57,131 bases of DNA from Cryomorphaceae bacterium (lineage in GTDB: Bacteria; Bacteroidota; Bacteroidia; Flavobacteriales_D; Crocinitomicaceae): contig JAIXUE010000021.1 of assembly GCA_027483605.1 (NCBI GenBank), positions 1-57,131 on the forward strand, given 5' to 3'. The notes below the pieces were generated by a model that saw nothing but the letters and a program-made list of their open reading frames with translations, was not told the origin of the DNA and did no database searches. Positions 51,228-57,131 of the stretch are shown piece by piece. The position numbers and the translations under genes were made by a program. Position 1 is the stretch's first letter, and the number at the start of each line of letters is the position of its first letter.

Positions 51228-52769
51228 ATGGCAAAAGAACAACAACTACACGATAAACGTCAGGCCCTACTTCAAGCTGGTGGAGCTGAACGCCTAGACA
51301 AACAACACCAACAAGGTAAGCTGAGCGCACGAGAGCGCATCTCCTTATTGTTAGACGAGAACAGTTTTCAAGAAATCGGTGCTTTTGTCGAGCACCGCTC
51401 TACCAATTTTGGTCTAGACAAACAAAAGTTTCTTGGCGACGGCGTGATTACCGGTTACGGTAATATTCACGGCCGTTTGGTTTATGTTTACTCACAAGAC
51501 TTTACGGTTTTGGGTGGCTCTTTATCTGAAACTCACGCTGCCAAAATCTGTCGCATCATGGATATGGCCATGAAAAATGGCGCACCTATCATTGGCATGA
51601 ACGACTCCGGTGGTGCCCGCATTCAAGAGGGCGTGGTATCATTGAGTGGCTATGCAGATATTTTCTTCCGAAATACGCGTGCTTCTGGAACGGTACCTCA
51701 ACTTTCCTTGATCATGGGCCCTTGTGCCGGCGGTGCAGTTTACTCGCCCGCCCTGACCGACTTCATTTTCATGGTAGAAGAAACCTCATACATGTTCGTC
51801 ACCGGTCCTAATGTCGTCAAGACGGTTACGCATGAAGAAGTGAGCTCTGAAGACCTCGGTGGCGCCAAAACCCATGCAGAAAAGTCGGGGGTTAATCATT
51901 TTACTGCAGCCAATGATGTAGAGTGCATTCGCAAAGCTAGAGACTTGATCACTTATTTGCCTCAAAACGCCAACGAAGAGTCGCCAATTACGCCTGTTTT
52001 TAGTTTTCAAGCGTCAAAAAACAAGCAAATCGAGCAAATTTTGCCCGATAATTCTAATATTCCTTACGATATCAAACGCGTCATTGATTGTTTGGTAGAT
52101 GACCACAGTTTTAGAGAAGTACACGAAGATTTTGCCAAGAATATTGTCGTTGGTTTTGCCCGTTTGGAAGGCAGAACAGTAGGCATTATTGCCAATCAGC
52201 CTGCGTCTATGGCAGGGGTACTCGATATCGATGCCTCCAGAAAAGGCGCACGTTTTGTACGTTTTTGCGATTCCTTCAACATTCCTTTATTGGTGCTAGA
52301 AGACGTCCCGGGTTTTTTACCAGGCACCGATCAAGAATGGCGTGGCATCATTACGCATGGCGCTAAATTGCTTTATGCTTTTGCTGAGGCTACGGTGCCA
52401 AAAATTACGGTCATCACACGCAAAGCCTATGGCGGAGCCTATTGTGTCATGAACTCACGCAGCTTAGGTGCCGACCTCAGTTTTGCCTGGCCAACAGCCG
52501 AAATTGCGGTAATGGGAGCCAAAGGAGCAGCCGAAATCATCTTCAAAAGAGAGATTGCCTCAGCTACTGACCCTGCTGAAAAATGGCTTGAAAAAGAAGC
52601 AGAATATGCAGATACATTTGCCAACCCATATCGCGCTGCTGAAAGAGGAATTATTGATGAGGTTTTATTGCCCTGCGAAACAAGAGCAGCACTCATTAGT
52701 GCCTATAAAATGCTAGAGAAAAAAGCCGAGGCACTTCCTCAAAAAAAACACGGCAATATTCCACTTTAA
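51228..52769 (+). CDS. Acyl-CoA (propionyl-CoA type) carboxylase beta subunit
   Basis: 513 residues from the ATG at 51228, typical for PccB/AccD5-type carboxyltransferases. Features in order: GKLSARERISLLLD, the oxyanion-forming GMNDSGGARIQEGV and MGPCAGGAVYSPALTDF in the N-terminal crotonase-like half, and LVLEDVPGFLPGTDQEWRGII with RKAYGGAYCVMNSR in the C-terminal half. It transfers carboxyl from biotin to propionyl- (or acetyl-/other acyl-) CoA. The biotin carrier-like gene at 38922 could be its partner, although the biotin carboxylase is not in this window. It has its own promoter and a hairpin after its stop. Confidence 0.93.
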   Translation: MAKEQQLHDKRQALLQAGGAERLDKQHQQGKLSARERISLLLDENSFQEIGAFVEHRSTNFGLDKQKFLGDGVITGYGNIHGRLVYVYSQDFTVLGGSLSETHAAKICRIMDMAMKNGAPIIGMNDSGGARIQEGVVSLSGYADIFFRNTRASGTVPQLSLIMGPCAGGAVYSPALTDFIFMVEETSYMFVTGPNVVKTVTHEEVSSEDLGGAKTHAEKSGVNHFTAANDVECIRKARDLITYLPQNANEESPITPVFSFQASKNKQIEQILPDNSNIPYDIKRVIDCLVDDHSFREVHEDFAKNIVVGFARLEGRTVGIIANQPASMAGVLDIDASRKGARFVRFCDSFNIPLLVLEDVPGFLPGTDQEWRGIITHGAKLLYAFAEATVPKITVITRKAYGGAYCVMNSRSLGADLSFAWPTAEIAVMGAKGAAEIIFKREIASATDPAEKWLEKEAEYADTFANPYRAAERGIIDEVLLPCETRAALISAYKMLEKKAEALPQKKHGNIPL

Positions 52770-52793
52770 ATGAGACAATGTTAAATTCATGTG

Positions 52794-52820
52794 AAAAGGC
52801 AACCTTTTGGGGGCCTTTTT
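52794..52820 (+). terminator. Probable intrinsic terminator after the carboxylase gene
   Basis: A 7-base-pair stem (AAAAGGC at 52794-52800, GCCTTTT at 52813-52819) with a 12-base loop and a short T-run. It is weaker than the terminators at 12111 and 33282. It lies between the carboxylase stop and the start of the giant SprB-repeat gene. Confidence 0.6.
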
Positions 52821-52857
52821 CGTTATAATCAAGCTGTTAACTCTCCAAAACCCTGCA

Positions 52858-55800
52858 TGAAAGATAACTATACTCATTTCTCCAATTTTTCTTTGAAATT
52901 TTTGTTGGCTTTCGCGCTTTGTTCTGGCGTAACTTTTAGTGTTTTCGGACAAATCATAAGTCCATTTAGTATCCGTTACCAAACCCAGCAAAAAGGGGGT
53001 ATTCGTTTCATTTCCAACGTTTCAGTTACCTGTAATTCATCCACGAGTTGTACCAATGCGCAAGCACAAATGCCACCTACCGGATCAGGGCAGAACAACA
53101 GCTTCACGATGTCTTATGTTGATATCGATGGAGACCCCACCACTTTCATGTCCTCACGAGACAGCTTGAACCTCCCCAACTGTTCAGAAATTACTTGGGC
53201 AGGCTTATATTGGGGCGGAAAAATCACTACTTCAACAGCAAATTACGCCAACCGCAGCAATATCAAATTAAAGGTCAACAACGGTAGTTACCAACAACTC
53301 TCCGCTGATCAAACGATTAACAACACCACCGGTGCAGTATCATACTTTTGTTACAAAAACATTACCAATATTGTACAAGCAGCTGGTATCAAAGGGCGCT
53401 TTACCATAGCAGATCAAGTACAGCAAGTCAATAGCAGCAACTTATTTGGGGGCTGGACCATTGTTGTGGTCTACAAAAATATTTCTGATCCTTACAAAAA
53501 CTTAACGGTTTTTGATGGTTTAGCCAACGTAAGTCAGGGGAGTTCTTCCAACACGGTAACGATTCCAATTTCTGGCTTTTTAACACCTTTATCTGGTGCA
53601 GTTTCTTTTGAACTTGGCGTGATTGCCTATGACGGCGACCGCTCACAGACTGGTGACCAATTGCTTTTCAACGGTGTAGGAACCAACTATGTACAGGTCT
53701 CGGATGCGCTACACACCGCTACCGACATGTTCAATAGTACCATTGCATACAATGCCGTACTCACACCTTTCAGAGTTCCTAGTTACAACAACACCCTCGG
53801 CTACGACGCCAATATTTTTATCCCCAATAACGCAGCACAAAACTATTTGAGTAACGGCGCCACATCAGCCAATATCCGCGTGACCACCACCTCTGAAACC
53901 ATTTTATCTCGGGTCATTACCTCTGCAATCGATATCTACGAGCCAGATTTGCGCGCCACTGTTTTTGTCAATGACCTTAATGGTGGAGCAGTTGCGCCCG
54001 GAGATATCTTAGAGTATACGGTATCGGGTAAAAACATCGGTTCGGATGTCGCCTTGAATTGTTTTATAACAGATACCCTTGATATCAGAACATCATATGT
54101 TCCGAACTCTTTGGTTGTTTTGAATGGCCCTAATGCGGGGGCCAAGACCGATGCGCCAGGTGATGACCAAGCTGAATACGATGCAGTGAATCGTTTTGTG
54201 AAATACAGAGTAGGAACAGGAGCAAACGCAAGTACGGGTGGAAGCATGATCAATTCTACTTTAGACAGTGTTTTGGTAAAGTTCCAGGTGCAGGTTTCCA
54301 ATGATTGCCTCATCTTAAAGTGCGACTCCACGCTAGAGAATAAGGCATACATTTTTGGTACGGGCTCTCTTTCAGGAAATACTGTTACCAACAATGGTAC
54401 TTCTGATGTTTATGATGCTTTTGGTTGTCCAACCTCTGCCAACAACGAGGTGACTATCACTACCGCCACGTGCCCACCAGTTAGTTTTACGGTCAATGAT
54501 CCATTGTGCCCTGGTGATTCCTTGCAGTTGAACACTCCTTTTTCTCCATGGGCCAATTATATATGGTCGGGTCCTCAAGGTTTTACGGCTAGCATTCACA
54601 ATCCCTTTGTTGCAAACATTAGTACACTCAACTCTGGTGTTTATGAACTTGACGTGACTTTCAATGGTTCGGCCTGTACCTTTAATAATATCACCAACAG
54701 TATTGTGGTGAACCCTGAGCCTACTATATCATTGGTTTCCTTGGCTAATGTTACCTGTTTTAATGCAGCAAATGGCAGCATTGTTACAAGTGTGACAGGC
54801 GGTGCTCCAATCAATTATCAATGGACGAGTGGCCAAAATACCAATGGGATTACCAACCTTACACCTGGTCTGTATTCGCTCGTTGTTACGGATAACTTCA
54901 CCTGCCAGTCAGATACGAGTTTTGCCATCACACAGCCTGACCTACTTGTATTGACACTGCAAATCACCAGTGATTACAATGGTCAAAATATCTCTTGTTT
55001 TGGTGCTGCCGATGGAAGTATTTCAAGTTCGGTTACAGGAGGCACAGCCCCATATACTTACTCTTGGAACAACGGTGCTACTACTTCAAGTCTTTCCAAT
55101 TTACCTGTAGGTACTTATACCTTAACGGTTACAGATGCCAACGGATGCGTAGCTACCGCAAACGTGACGCTTACCCAGCCATTAGATATTTCATTGAGTG
55201 CCACCCCAACTGCTGTCTTGTGCTTTGCCGGAACCAACGGTGCAGTCAATACCACCATTGGCGGAGGTACACTACCGTATACCATTCTCTGGAGCAATGG
55301 ACAAATTGCGCCAAACCAAAATAACCTACAAGCGGGGACCTACGAAATGGTTGTTACAGACGCCAACAATTGTAAAGACTCCATAGAAACTACCGTTACA
55401 CAACCCGCTCAACCACTTTCTGTTACCCATGCTCAACAAGATGTATTGTGTTATGGTGATGCAACTGGCTCAATTGACATCACGGTTGCTGGAGGCACTC
55501 CTGCTTATGCGTACAGTTGGTCTATCGGCACCACAAATGAGGACCTCACTGGATTACCAATCGGAACTTATAACGTACAAATCACCGATGCCAATGGCTG
55601 CGTTATTACCTATGGGGCAACCATACAGCAACCAGTAGCACCGCTTTCTATGTCGGGACTTGTGACCCCAATTGCTTGTTTTGGCAATAGTGTAGGAGCA
55701 GTCAATATCGCTGTATCAGGAGGAACAACACCATATTCATATAACTGGAATAACGGTGCTTTTAGTACTCAAAACATCAATAGCTTGCCTGCGGGCTCTT

Positions 55801-57131
55801 ATAGCGTCTTGGTTACTGATGATCATTTATGTACCATTACTCAAACTTTTGTAGTAACACAACCTCAGGGCCCACTTGCCCTTTCTGAAACCCATGAAGA
55901 TGCAGGCTGTGATGGCCCCGGCTCCATTGACCTGACCACAACAGGTGGTACGGCACCGTATTCTTTCCTCTGGAGCAACCTTACTTTTAATGAAGATGTC
56001 ATTCCTGCTGCTGCAGGTGTATATACTGTTCAGGTAGAGGATGGAAATGGTTGTGCGGCATCTTTATCTGTGACTATTGTGAATTTGGCCATTCCAATCT
56101 TTACTTCCATAACAGGCCAAAATATCTTATGTCTAGATGATTCTACAGGTTCTATTGACTTTACAGTCACGGGAGGTGTTTCTCCGTTCAGTTTTGCTTG
56201 GTCAAATGGTGCAACAACAGAAGATATTTCAGGAGTTCCGGCTGGCACCTATACCGTTACGGTAACAGATGCCAATAACTGTATTGAGGTAGATAGCATA
56301 ACGCTTACTGAGCCGCTCACCTCCATGACAATCACAGAAACCCATACAAATGCAAATTGTTTAGATTCAATCGCAGGATCAATCAATGCAAGTGTAAGTG
56401 GTGGTACACCAGGTTACACTTATAGCTGGAACAATGGGGCCGTTACACAAGACATTTCAGGTATTCAGAACGGCATTTACGTCCTTACAGTTACTGATGC
56501 CAACGGCTGTCAAGAAGCCTTACCAGTAGAAATCTTAGACCCTTCTAACACCGTCATGGTGGCCTCTACAGTTAATCCTGTCAACTGCTTTGGTGGTGCT
56601 GATGGCTGGATAGACCTCACTCCTTCCGGGGGAATGCCGGGTTATGTTTACGATTGGGGTACTGGAGCTATTGAACAAGATGTCACCAACTTGGCTCCTG
56701 GTCAATATTACGTGAACGTCGAAGATGTATTAGGTTGTGGTATGTTCTTGAGCTTCAATATCACTCAACCGTCTGGCCCGTTGACGATCAATGGTACTGT
56801 TTATAATGTTGTTTGTCTCGGAGATACCAACGGTATCGTTGACCTCACTATCACTGGCGGTACAGCACCATTTAGTTACCAATGGAATAATGGCGCAAGT
56901 ACCCAAGATATTTTTGATTTAAGCGCTGGTACTTATTCGGTTATTGTTTCTGATGCGAACGGCTGTACAGCTACTTATTCTGGCATAGTGACCGCACCTG
57001 GAAGTGCGCTAGCCGTCACCTTATACCCAACATCTGCTTTGTGTTTTGGCACGCCAACGGGCAGTGTTGACTTAACGGTTGCTGGCGGCGTTCCGGGTTA
57101 TACATATAGCTGGAGCAATGGCCAAACCTCA
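52858..57131 (+). CDS. Giant SprB-repeat adhesin (3' partial)
   Basis: The frame is open from the ATG at 52858 to the window edge (1424 codons and counting), so it does not end here. A signal peptide (residues about 14-36, LKFLLAFALCSGVTFSVFG) is followed by a long N-terminal beta-rich region (about 40-355; FDGLANVSQGSS, GVIAYDGDRS), a DUF11-like repeat domain (about 360-545; LNGGAVAPGDILEYTVSGKN), one PKD/Ig-like domain (about 545-620; FTVNDPLCPGDSLQLN), and then SprB repeats to the edge. The repeats have the SprB signature CFGxxxGSI, GGTxPYxYxWNNG and GTYTLTVTDANGC. Such proteins are T9SS-exported surface adhesins used in gliding and attachment; the sorting domain is expected beyond the window. 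Few basic residues occur in the repeat part. Confidence 0.92.
54726..57131 (+). repeat. SprB-type repeats (ten full, one cut by the edge)
   Basis: Ten complete repeats of about 73-80 residues plus an eleventh that runs off the window. Each has a Cys near its start (CFG/CLG/CYG) and a second in the NGC or NNC of its final strand, probably one disulfide per repeat. The core reads GGTxPYxYxWNNG and the last strand GTYxVxVTDANGC. Sequence divergence between copies is considerable, so they are older than the repeats at the left end. One Lys (in CKDSIE) and no Arg occur in this stretch. Confidence 0.88.

Noticed and set aside
52824-52829. TATAAT hexamer before the SprB-repeat gene as an E. coli-like -10 box
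   Set aside because: Bacteroidota sigma-A uses TAnnTTTG; the hexamer has no matching -35 and could be chance in AT-rich sequence.
1-57131. CRISPR array, prophage, IS element or tRNA/rRNA gene
   Set aside because: I looked for short direct repeats with spacers, transposase or integrase motifs and cloverleaf-like segments and found none; the only tandem repeats are coding.

Overview
The window comes from a member of the Bacteroidota, most likely the order Flavobacteriales (family not determined). Four things point there: many secreted proteins end in type IX secretion (T9SS) sorting domains of type A or type B; PorP/SprF-like and PorZ-like secretion proteins are present; SprB-type adhesin repeats occur; and genes are preceded by the Bacteroidota promoter hexamer TAnnTTTG instead of a Shine-Dalgarno sequence. 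Coding density is very high. No gap exceeds 300 bases, many genes overlap by 1 to 25 bases, and several convergent pairs overlap tail to tail. I saw no rRNA, tRNA, IS element, CRISPR array or prophage.

Layout. 1-8344: the end of a giant Ig-repeat adhesin with a type B sorting domain, then its probable partner (PorP/SprF family) and an OmpA-family envelope protein. 8348-10236: a PLP aminotransferase overlapping an omega-amidase-like nitrilase. 10271-18527: a secreted T9SS protein, a DedA-like membrane protein, an S41 peptidase, a small lipoprotein, a TIGR01777 epimerase, a PIN-PhoH ATPase, a methyltransferase, a membrane/TPR protein and a RidA deaminase. 18630-22998: an overlapping cluster of a polyprenyl-type glycosyltransferase, a PorZ-like T9SS protein, PnuC and a NadR-type kinase. 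23008-26705: SCO protein, RsuA/RluB-type pseudouridine synthase, an unknown anchored protein, an outer-membrane barrel and Pth. 26770-31799: a tightly coupled run of secreted proteins (GEVED protein, three kelch propellers, DUF4907 lipoprotein). 31809-38922: AsnRS, a lipocalin-like lipoprotein, an HI0933-type flavoprotein, a Gre-like protein and IleRS. 38922-43368: biotin carrier, DUF2141 protein, GalE, TatD, type I asparaginase and FtsE. 43509-52769: a large TPR protein paired with a barrel, an MDR oxidoreductase, a small CxxC membrane protein, a TPR lipoprotein with a membrane protein, and an acyl-CoA carboxylase beta subunit. 52858-end: the start of a second giant adhesin, with SprB repeats, cut off by the window edge.

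How the parts fit. Much of the window serves the cell surface. Two giant adhesins bracket it; SprF-like, OmpA-like and PorZ-like proteins belong to or assist T9SS; and at least six more proteins carry type A sorting domains. The rest is housekeeping (translation, NAD salvage, carboxylation, galactose epimerisation). The observations I rank highest are the near absence of basic residues in both adhesin repeat regions, the coupled kelch/DUF4907 operon, a repeated promoter layout that predicts leaderless or near-leaderless mRNAs, the PorZ/glycosyltransferase coupling, and a Glu at the catalytic Asp position of a pseudouridine synthase.
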